A DNA stretch of 64,000 nucleotides from Escallonia rubra. Its lineage: Eukaryota > Streptophyta > Magnoliopsida > Escalloniales > Escalloniaceae. Position 1 is the first letter of the stretch, and every line of letters starts with the position of its first letter. The DNA is taken from NCBI GenBank assembly GCA_033065855.1, contig JAVXUO010002275.1, positions 248,001-312,000 on the forward strand, given 5' to 3'. The position numbers and the translations under genes were made by a program. Positions 47,201 through 56,647 of the stretch are shown piece after piece. The notes beneath the pieces are model-generated. The model had not been told where the DNA came from and ran no database searches. It saw only the letters and a program-made list of their open reading frames with translations.

Positions 47201-50200
47201 ATGTTGCTCCGTCGAGTAGGGGTTAGGCTCCATCTCAATGGATTCGTGAGTCTCGGAAGAGCTCCTGGCTGGTACATGTTGAGGCGCAACAGTAGGGGGG
47301 ACTTGTTGCAATACTGGCCCAAGATCCGGTTATAGTCTGTGTGGTGGCATCACGGGACGCAGTGTGTCAGCTACGGGCGGGGAAGATGTCGCGAGTCCTA
47401 CCGCCAGGGGTCTGGATGGTCGAGGCGGCGGTGGTCGTGACACTAGGGCCTGGGCGACGTCTGGGGGACGATCCAGGTCCTATAGGCTGGACCGGAGGAA
47501 CAATTTGCTGTGAGGCCATCGCCTGTATAGATTTCTGCATTTCCATTATGGCGGTCATGAGAGAAGCTTGTGAGTCCTGTATGCTGGCTATAGTGGGAGT
47601 GAACTGCTGGATGGCCGCATTGACTGCAACCTGCACGTCAGGTGCGGGATGGTCTTGGAGACGTACAGCACTAGTCCCCTCTTGTTCACCCGAGTGGTCC
47701 TCTTCTTGCACGGTATGGATAAGGCCTTGGCTGGTAGCCCTCGTAACTCTTTGTTGTCTAGGCATGGAGACTGAGTGTGGAAGATAGGCAGACTGCAATA
47801 CGATGCTCACCTCCCCAGCGGAGTCGCCAAAATGATGCCAAGGAATGTGGGTTCGTGCTTACGTGGAGGTGCCACAAAGGCTGTAGTCCGAGTCAGCTTC
47901 CAAGTATGCAAAGTGAGAGACAGTGAGGGCGGAGTAAGGGCAGAGAGCAAGGCTTCCCAGACAGGCCGTGAGGAGTGGCAGTGCTGCGAAGACAAGGCTG
48001 AGACGAATAGGGCCGGCAGTCGACAGTCCAAGTCGGGGTCCAATGTTACGGTCCAATTTTGTGTTTCTCTCTCTAGAATCCAACAGCTCTCAAATTCTAG
48101 AGTGAGAAAGTGATTTTGTGAGAATGAAGAAGAAGTCACTTTTTTGAGTTGTAAAGTCCCCTATTTATAGGAAACGGTGTGCTTATGTCATAAAGTGCCA
48201 CATGTCGTCCCCTGGGAGTGACACATCACCAGGGGGTCCCAAAATACCAGTTCTCCGTTGGACTGCCGGTTCCCAAATTCGCGTTGCCTGCCTCGCACAG
48301 CGTCGCTCTACCTGTCTGAGAAGACTGACCACACCATGACGACATGATCAGAGTAAGCCCGTTGCCCCGGCCACCGATCCAAGCCCTTATTGAATCCCAC
48401 AAGATGCGTCAAGAGACGCGCAGAGAACCTGACAGCGGTGGGGGTTGCCCCTGTAGCCAGCTGCCAGGCGGACTAGGCGCGATGCCCTCTGAGGACCTTC
48501 TCCCGTCCCGGAGTGACCCGGGGGTCATTGCCCTGGTGGTGTCGACGATCAACAGTAACATGAGTGGACATAGTCGCAGCTCAGTGCTCGGAGTCTGTGG
48601 CGAGGGGTCCTCGTGCCGGAGCCCCCTGTGACTGTGACGACGATGGCTATAAGGTTGTGAGCCCATCTCGGTACGAGGGCCGAAGCCCCCTTGTGATTGA
48701 GACGGCGATGGCTATAAGGTTGTGAGCCCATCCCGGAAGCATGTAACATGATTGTGGCGCATTGGTGCGGTACCTACAGCACGAGACAATACCTGGTGCC
48801 GGGGCACATGTTTTGAGAGTGGCGCACGGGCGCGGCGACGAATGTCGCGGAGACAATACCTGGTGCCGTGGGCACATATCATGGAAGTGGTGCACGAGCG
48901 CGGCGACGAACGTCGCAGAGACAATACTTGGTGCTGGGGCACGTGTTATGAAAGTGGTGCGACGACGAACGTCGCGGAGCAATACTTGGTGCCGGGGGCA
49001 CGTATCATGAGGATGGCGCCCGGGCGCGGCGACGAACGTCGCGGAGACGGCGCACGGGCGCGCGTCGGGTGTCCCGAAGACAGGATGTGAGCTGAGTGTA
49101 CCTGTCATAACAAGGTAATGAATGCAACATGTAGTAGTGACAAAGTTGGGAGTGATGGTATACGGTCGTCGTCGATGGGTCATTCGGTGGTAGCGCGCGA
49201 CTTTGGGCGACGGGCATCGCGAGAGCGGTGCACGGTCATGGGCGACGGACGTTCGTACGACGTCGCGGGGTTGACGTACGAACGTCCGTAAACATCGCGG
49301 AGGTGCAAAGATTTGAGAAAATAAGTGCGCGCGGTGGGAGAGGCCATATGCCAAAAATGGGGGGAAGGCCAAGGCCAAGGCCCCTAGGAGGCCGAGGCCG
49401 ACCTCCTGGGGAGGCTGAGGCCGACCCTAGGTGGCCAAAGCCAAATGGCCAACTCCCATGAAGGAGCCCAAGGCAACTTCTCCTTTTGCGAACTTCGGGC
49501 GCGCCGTCGGTAGGTGTTTTGATAAGCAATGATGAATCCGGAAGTTGCGTTATGACGAGCGTGTTGCCAAGAATCGTACCCATGTAGCGAACAAGGTGCC
49601 AAGGTCACATACGAAGAATACGAAACGAAAAAGGTGCAAAAAGGGGTTTGCGCGAAGGGGTGAACCACTGGGGGAAAATGGCCGAGGCCAACCCCTCCTG
49701 GAGGCCGAGGCCGACCCCCTAGGCATGGGGAAGGCCGAGGCCGACCCCCTGGGGTTGGCCAAGGCCAAATGGCCAACTTCCATTTTCGGAGCCCAAGGCC
49801 ACTTTTCCTTTTGCGAACTTCGGGCGCGCCGTCGGTAGGTGTTTTGATAAGCAATGACGAATCCAGCAGTTGCGTTATGACGAACATGTTGTCAAGAATC
49901 GTACCCACGTAGCGAACGAGGTGCCAAGGTCACGTACGAAGAATACGAAACGAAAAAGGTGCGGAAAGGGGTTTGTGCGAAGGGGTGAACCACCGGGGGG
50001 AATGGCCGAGGCCAACCCCTCCTGGAGGCCGAGGCCGACCCCCTAGGCATGGGGAAGGCTGAGGCCGACCCCCTGGGGTTGGCCAAGGCCATTTGCCCCT
50101 TGGCCCCGTTGCTCCAACTGCGCCGTCGGTCGATGTTTTTGATGAAAAGGTGATCGGGTGGTCTTGGCGTGACGATCGCGCTAGCGTGAGTGACGTCAAC

Positions 50201-53200
50201 GTGAAATCGAATCGTGCCTAAGTCGCGCACAAGGCGCACGGAGCGAAAAACGCACGTGACTTGAGCTGCGCGCGTTGACCGGTTCGATGCGTTGAAAAAT
50301 TGACTGTTGCATCTGTCGACGTGTTTGCGCGGAGCAGGACCCCTAGCGGGCCATTGGGTCGGACCAAGATAGGTTGGGAACAATATTTTTTTGATAAGTA
50401 GCTTTATATTATTGAGCAAAAAGGCATATAACTACTAGTGATCTCTACTTCTTTCTATATCTGCTGGTCAAGTCCAGAAATAACAGAAAGTACAAAACAG
50501 CTAGTAGCTTAGTATATTTTTGAAATGATTACTCTCACAATTCTTGCCATTATCTGATATGCTACCTTTATGTCCACATGTGCTCTTTTTCTCATTCTCT
50601 AAGGTATGATATTAGCACACTGGTAAAACTTCACTTCCACATAATTTATATTTTTTTAACAATGAATATCAAAACCTAACCATGATGGGGACAAAGAACC
50701 TCTGACGAGCGATAAGAGCTGTGTTTGGAAAAATGAAAAGAAAAACAAAATCCAAACGAAATATTTGAACAAACTATGCAGCCCTCAGGTGTACGCAAAT
50801 TTAAGAACACTAAAAGAGAGGTAAAATTCGCAATGTTGTAAATCTCATGTTAAAAGTACTATCTGCATATATGCAGTGCATTATTGTGTTCCACCATTAG
50901 AAGCTAGATAATACATAGAGGTAGAAGTTACCAAATTTAGACGAAGAGTAATGTTTCGAAGCTAAGAAAGAAAAAAAAGCAGTTCCATGTATATAACTTA
51001 CTTGCCGAGCCAGGCGACGTGTACCCAGTGATTTTGCAATAGTAGGCCAAAGCTCCTCCGCCATTGAGTCCCACACTGGATCCTGGAAAGATGTCACTGG
51101 AAGCACAACAACATCGCCTAGTCGCTCCCATCTGAAATGGAAAAAACAAAAAAAAGTTAGTGTGAATTGTGATGCATTACTGGTGAAAACTGTATATTAT
51201 AGGACCATACAAGCACCGACACTTAGTGTTTGCTCCTAAAAGCTTTAAAGTACACAAAAACTAGAGTTGCAATGTCAATTGTGCTGACAACAAAGAAACA
51301 AAATATAGAACACCAACCTTGTCGGCAGCTCCTCTAATATCTTTGCAGGCAGAGCTTGATGATTTATTAAAGATGCTACAGCTTCATTCATCACTTTCAA
51401 AGGAGATGTTGGAGTTTTTCGGACTTTGACTACCTCGTCGGCAAGTTTAGTAGCACCACATGCCATTAGAAAATTCAAAGCTGTTGAACAGGACATATCC
51501 TTTAATAATAGCCCCTCTCTGTTATATGGTGGGTTGAGGTTGCCCACCTCTTTGAATGCCAAGCGATGCTGCTTACTTTGATATACAGCACAAAAATTTT
51601 CCGTGACAGGAAAATATATGTGTGTGCCATTTTCCCCGGAGTAGACCTTTCTCCTGAGATCTAACCATCCAAACCTTTTCAATACGTCTTTTCCTTGCTT
51701 AGCGAATTTTCTTTCAAGTTGTAGAACAGAAGGCGAAGCATCCATCTGATGCTCAACATTGACACTGAGTCCGTCAATCTCAAGATCCAAGTCGGGACAT
51801 CCAGTTGATGAAGGTTCAATTTTGTTCTGTGGATAATCTGGGCATTTGTTCTTTGGCTCCGTGGCCCCATCCTCTTGGTATATAACATGATTTTCTTTAA
51901 TCCTGGTAGGCACAAAACAATTTGCTAAAGACATTAATGCAAGCAAGTTAACTTTTACTGGTTCACTGAACTTAGTTCCAAATGCATAGCAAGCTGCCCC
52001 ACCACCAATCACTACGAGATCATCACCAATGGCACATGCTGTGCTACGGACAAATAGGTCTTCGCCATTGGTATCCATGACGACATTCTTCCATACATGG
52101 GAGTGAAGATCAAGTAATGATAACTGCTGGTGACTTTGTCTGACAGGGCATCCCCCAAATATGCCAATATAATTCTTATAAACAAACATTAAGTGCGAAA
52201 ACCTTGCATATGGAATTCTTCCAGACATCATTTCCTTCTTCCACAAACATGTTTGAACATCGTAACTATACAGGTCACCTAGTGCTTTCTCCCCGTCGTA
52301 TCCTCCAAACATAAATATCTGAGACCCATATGCAACCAAGGAGTGGGAATGACGGGGACACGGCCATTCCCCTTGCATGTATATCTCCTTCCACTCCAAA
52401 TTGCGTGTGTCAAGGACGAAGAGCGATGAAGAAATTTCATCATTGAGAATTCCACCAAAGACATAAACCTTTGACCCTACAACAGCTGCTGCATGCCGAT
52501 GCCTGTAAAAGTATAATCATAAAAACGATCACGAAAAATTTACAAAAGAACGCATGAGGAAATATAGGGACATCAACACAGAGATATCTACTAAACCCTC
52601 GCAAATCACGAGCTTAACATATGGTCTCTTCTGCATACCTGAACAATAACGGTCATGCAGTGAAAAGACGGTAACCTCAACTAAAACTAGTGACTAGTTA
52701 CAAAAGCAGCAAAGTTTCATATTCCAATCTTTAAGAGAACTTGGACATTACAAAATGAGCAAGACAGCAAAATGTGCAAAACAACTATACAAGCAGCCAA
52801 AGCAGGTATATACAAAAGACATCACCTAGGAGGAAATTTAACGCCAGTACACTGTAGCAGCCTCCATTCCTTCTGTGCTAAATCAAGGACCCAGATGTCA
52901 TTCAAAATAGTGATGGGATCAGCCCTGCCTCCAATAACAAACATGAGGTCTCCTATTACAGAAGACGTGTGGCCCAAGCGTGGAGATGGAGTCCCCTGAA
53001 CAACAACCGCTTCTAATTTACCACACACTGGATCAAGTAACAGGGCATCATTTCTCCGAGAATGCCTTCCCATACCTCCAAAACCACCAAAAACGAGAAT
53101 CTTTTCGTGCTTTGGTTTACCCCATGTACATGCAGAGTGACCCCAGAGGTAAAGCCTCTCAAGAGGTTCACCAACAATCACAATCTGGTTAACGGGTAAG

Positions 53201-54553
53201 CTGATATCAGGAACACCTAGTGACCCTGTCAATGATTAAAGATTCAAACTTGCTGTCACACAAAAGGAAAAGTGACCTGCAAGCAGAGACGTAGTAGCAT
53301 GTAAGAGTACTGCAAACAAGCATCCAGATCAATACAATGAAGCTCAATATGCCTTTAACAATCGTAGCATAAATCCCAAATGGCCTGGCTCTTTGAATTT
53401 TAATTGTTCTTTCATATGCATAGTACCTAAGATCGCAAACAAGTATCCTTAAGTCATAAGAGTATTATATAAATATAGCAAAGTTCTGCTAGGCACTTTA
53501 TCAACATTTATCACATTAGCACATGGGTCATATAAAATTGCATGGAACGTCGAACAAAACACACAGGCAAAATCAAGCTGACAACTACAATTTAAGAGCT
53601 TAAAACCAATGTTCTTGCAAAATACATGTTTATAACCTTCGGTTTTGCTACACCCGCTACAAACACTAATAATAACTAGACAGCATTACACTCATTATCA
53701 CGTCTTTAAAAACTAGGGTTGAAAACAAAATACCAGAATGGCTGTCAACATCATCATCATCTGTCCTTTGAGAATCTTGCCAATCTTTAGAGTTCTGAAC
53801 CTCAACACAAACTGAACCGTTGAACTTCTGATCCACCTCCTTGTCCACCAACTCAAATTGACTACTTTCCGCCGAATTTCCCGGTTCTTGAAATCCATTC
53901 CTCAATAATGCAGCAAAAAACTGATCAGTTCTCCGCTTATTCGCCTCCATTTTCTCATTAGCAATGCCAACAAGGTACTCAACATACTCACTCGACACCA
54001 TTATCCTACCACTATGTCCCAACGGCACCTCCATTCTAATCGAACACCGAATGGCAACGATGACACGCTTGCCCACACTAGTAATCCCACTCTCCCTAAA
54101 CCCACAAGCAATAGCCAAAGCCACCAAATATTGACCCGACAAAACATCTTTACACTCCACAGCAATGATCAACGGCTCAAATCTGAACACAAGCTCATCC
54201 GCGGGCTGACTTGGATGAGCTGACTGAGTCGACTCCGCTGGTGGCTGAGCTGACTCGGCGGGCGGAAAGAGGAGGGACAGGAGCGCGGCGGGGTCAGCTG
54301 GGGAGTGGGTTATGAAGACCCATTTGCCTCCTTTGGCCTTTTTTTTGGTGACGGTGGCGGTGGCGGTGACGGTGGGGGTTGAGAGGACGGAGATGCGGCC
54401 GGAGCAGGAGCTGGTGGTGAAGAAAGAAGGGTGGCGGTTGAGGGTTTTGAGGAGGGGGATGATCGGCTCGTCTAGTGTGCCTTTGGGTGACTTGTCTGGG
54501 TCCGGCGACCCTATTGATGCCAGTGCGGCCGCCTTCCTCTTCTCGAACTCCAT
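38276..54553 (-). CDS. TYW2/3/4: tRNA wybutosine-synthesizing protein 2/3/4 (TYW3-Kelch-TYW2 fusion)
   Basis: Nine exons give 1065 aa: 54553-53734, 53225-52826, 52502-51318, 51131-51002, 40521-40286, 39885-39750, 39303-39227, 38589-38483 and 38382-38276; all phases agree. The N-terminal TYW3 methyltransferase part (about 1-225) opens MEFEKRKAAALASIGSPD and has the HPSFFTTSSCSGRISV motif. A Kelch-repeat part follows (about 295-560; units such as ILVFGGFGGMGRHSRRNDAL and QIFMFGGYDGEKALGDLYSY), equivalent to the TYW4 propeller. The C-terminal half is TYW2, an aminocarboxypropyl transferase with a class I SAM fold: VDLFAGIGYFVLPFLV at about 908-923, then LVYACEWN and LEGDNRVTAPK. The protein makes the modified G37 next to the tRNA-Phe anticodon. 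It matches Arabidopsis At4g04670 throughout. Intron 4 (40522-51001) is 10.5 kb because of an LTR element; coding sequence is intact. Confidence 0.97.
40688..42882 (+). repeat. Left LTR of the palindromic element
   Basis: About 2.2 kb, running from TG to CA (CCTTGGCATCA), directly before the primer-binding site. It holds three kinds of short tandem repeats: three perfect-length 30-bp units rich in GGGGTCGGCCTCGGCC (from 40981), four units of about 55-65 bp with GGCACCAAGTATTGTCTC (about 41656-41900), and units of about 65 bp with GGGCTCACAACCTTATAGCC (about 41916-42110). A TATA box (TATAAATA near 42547) marks the likely promoter in U3. G+C content is much higher than in the host intron. Confidence 0.85.
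42886..42903 (+). other. Primer-binding site, left copy
   Basis: TGGCGACTCCGCTGGGGA follows the LTR end by three bases. It starts with TGG, complementary to the CCA tail of a tRNA, as LTR elements need for first-strand priming. The priming tRNA was not identified with certainty. Confidence 0.75.
42950..44673 (+). pseudogene. gag region, left copy
   Basis: Protein-level similarity to plant Ty3/gypsy gag is clear: a proline-rich N-terminal part beginning MPRQQRVTRATSQG, then the capsid-like retrotransposon gag domain with PTFVLFNGREGNAREHLTRF, AYTWYHQIPAGTVHSWNEM and KYVHRFHLKCLECTDF. The region is a fossil spread over more than one frame with a few interruptions. The part up to 44605 has an inverted counterpart in the right arm. 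Confidence 0.8.
44606..46086 (+). other. Loop of the palindrome, with a retropepsin-like region
   Basis: This single-copy spacer continues the left half-element. At about 45120-45480 it contains an aspartic-protease-like stretch (VDCGASINIIPL with the D-x-G type active-site motif, then HLLLGRPWIHINKAVPSTY), typical of plant Ty3/gypsy elements. A lysine/serine-rich tail follows to about 45766. The last 300 bp before the right arm show no recognised domain. No polymerase region was found. Confidence 0.7.
46087..47765 (-). pseudogene. gag region, right (inverted) copy
   Basis: This is the same gag sequence as 42950-44605, on the opposite strand and nearly identical at protein level (for example the EEPLSHYVSK and WYHQIPAGTVHSW segments). 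It is a fossil with a few interruptions. Similarity to the left arm stops abruptly at 46087, which defines the edge of the loop. Confidence 0.8.
47812..47829 (-). other. Primer-binding site, right copy
   Basis: This is the exact inverse of the left primer-binding site, TGGCGACTCCGCTGGGGA on the minus strand. It stands three bases from the right LTR, confirming that the right arm is a full inverted LTR-PBS-gag half-element. Confidence 0.75.
47833..50382 (-). repeat. Right LTR of the palindromic element, inverted
   Basis: About 2.55 kb, the inverse of the left LTR. It is some 350 bp longer, mainly because a segment of about 330 bp is present twice in tandem (landmark CGAACTTCGGGCGCGCCGTC near 49491 and again near 49818). 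It also has GGCCGAGGCCGACCCC-type minisatellite units between them. The TATA region is conserved (near 48170 on the minus strand). The two LTRs are otherwise very similar. Confidence 0.82.
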
Positions 54554-56647
54554 TGTTGCTCTCACCTTAAGCAGAAAAGGGTTTTGGGTTCTGACTTCGA
54601 TTAAGGTTGAAGAAAAGAAGCATAATTAGCAAAACCTTTTAGCGACAAAAGATAACTAACAAAACTACCGGGTTTTTGCTCATAATTACTTGCATCCAAC
54701 TCGTTCGTGATCGGTTAGTAAGATACGTATCAAAATATGACCCAAAATAGGTTGTTAAATCAAGATGTTTAGTTCGATAAATAAATAATTAGATCGAGAT
54801 AAACAAAATAAGTTTGATCGCATAATTAAAAGCTTGAATAAGTTAAATGAACATAACGAGAAACGAATAAGTCAAGATTAAGTCAAATTTGAACAGACTT
54901 AGGTTTTAGTTTGGTTTGGCTCGACTCATTTTCTCTTCGTAATGCGATTTGAATTCTTTATTTAATCTTTCACCGATGTTGCTTTTTTGACAAGATCGTT
55001 ATTTTAAACATTCAGTAAAATATACTATCAAATAAATCTCAAATTATACTGAATTTTTTAGAAATTTTTTCATCTTAAAGTTCTCTATCACCATCACGCC
55101 CGTTTATCCATTAACACAAAAACATCGACTATAGATGTTAAAGAACCTTATACAATTTGTAAACAGACCATACTCTACTTTTGTCGCTAAAATGCAAGTT
55201 AGGGAAAATGTAGTGCTAAATCCGAAGTAATACCCCCATTTATAATCTAAATAAAATCGGGCTAATTAAAGCAAAAATATTTTTGGATATGTTACCGAAC
55301 AGCCTACAATTCTTTTTCTTACCCCGCACCACCTCGACACCGTCGGCCAGAATTACCGATCGCCACCGTCGCCACCATCACATCACCACCATATCACCGT
55401 ATATCCTCATTCCGCCACCTACCCACCACAAATCCCCGAAAATTGCGGACTCCAACACCTTCTATCTCGCCGGAACCCTAAATCTCGCCTTCATTTCGAG
55501 GTACGTGCTCCACAATTCGTCTATGATTCCTCAAATTGCCTATGGGTTACCCGGGTATATATGAATGTTTTTGTTTTTTTTACTTTAGAGGCAGCCCACC
55601 CACTTAGTTTTAGGGTTCCTCTTTCTCCATAACGTCTGTCATCTCCTCCTCCGCTCCTCTCTTGACTCTCTCTATCTGTCACTCGCTCGCCGGATTGCTG
55701 ATGGTTCCTTCTTTTTCATCTCTGCCGCCGAGCGCCGGGACATCGCCAAGGGTCGCAACCACTTTTTACCACTTCAAGTCCACACGACGGCAGCTCCAAG
55801 TCCACCGTCCGTCTCCGCTCCGCCGTAGCTCCATTTCCGCCGTCCACCATTGCTCCACAATCTAATTTCCCACCTTCAGTCCGTCACTGCTACACCACCG
55901 TATGCTTTTACCGTCACCGCAGACCGCAGTAATTACTTCGGCCATCTCATGACCGACGGTGACATCACTGAGGTTGGACTGAGGAGAAAGACGGGCCTCT
56001 AGTTCCTGACTTCCTGCTTTTTTATTTGGTATACATACTATATTCTATTATAGTTGTTTCTTTAATAAATTTTCAAAATTAAAGTTTTTGTGTTGTTGGT
56101 ATAGCTGATTGAAGAGAGAAACTGTGGATTGAGAAATATGAGGGTTGTTACTGGAGTTTGAGAAGAGAAAACATGGGGTAAAAACTGGAAATTGTAATAT
56201 CTTTTGCTATATATTTTAGTTTAGTAAACTGTAAGGGAATACAGTGATCGAATGGTACGTATATTATCTGGATGTGTTTTCCTCTCTTGTCAATCCAAAA
56301 GATACTGCATGTACTTGATTCTTGTGATACCAAAACTGTGAAAATAAAATTTAGCATTTGCAGTTTTATTTTCAATTTGGTTGGCAAGTCTATTTTCGAT
56401 TTAGTTTGCAAGCAATAATTTCAAGTAATTTTGATATGAAGGTAATTTCAAGTAACTTGGTTTGTTTTCCAGAGCTAAGGAATATGTTTTCCCCGTATAA
56501 GAAGGTATAAGGACGATGGCTGAGTGACAAATAAGAGGAAAAAAGGCAATGTCTGAGTGGCTTCTAGTGGATGTTCGACCCTTTTGCCACACCAAATGCT
56601 GTTAGCATTTTCACGCATCAACTTTTATTACGTATCCTATTTCCAGT
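54554..56647. promoter_or_regulatory. Divergent promoter region and 5' leader of the GON-4-like gene
   Basis: The TYW2/3/4 gene (minus) and the GON-4-like gene (plus) start 2.1 kb apart and diverge. The CG- and CA-rich stretch from about 55300 to 55500 (many CACC and GCCGG units, then CCGGAACCCTAAATCTCGCC) looks like a 5' untranslated exon. It ends in a good donor, CGAG/GTACGTG at 55501. A matching acceptor, TATTTCCAG, ends at 56646, immediately before the ATG at 56648. So a leader intron of about 1.15 kb is likely. Part of 55600-55990 is also pyrimidine-rich, but I see no gene there. Confidence 0.5.

Larger units (their letters stand above)
40688..50382. mobile_element. Palindromic LTR retroelement (Ty3/gypsy type) in intron 4 of TYW2/3/4
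   Basis: One 9.7-kb block begins TGTTCCCAACCTATCTTGG and ends with the exact inverse, CCAAGATAGGTTGGGAACA. ATATT flanks it on both sides (40683-40687 and 50383-50387). The left arm (40688-44605) runs LTR, primer-binding site, gag on the plus strand. The right arm (46087-50382) is the same series on the minus strand. Between them lies a 1.48-kb loop (44606-46086) that continues the left copy into a protease-like region. No reverse transcriptase, RNase H or integrase region was seen, so it cannot move alone. The gag regions are broken by a few interruptions. The arms are nearly identical by eye, suggesting a young insertion. Ty3/gypsy assignment rests on gag and protease features; the lineage (perhaps Athila/Tat-like) is uncertain. 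Confidence 0.9.

Noticed and set aside
40688-50382. Two independent nested or neighbouring LTR insertions
   Set aside because: There is only one LTR per half, identical outer ends and a single pair of flanking ATATT repeats; two insertions would be expected to leave more ends. Kept as a minor alternative.
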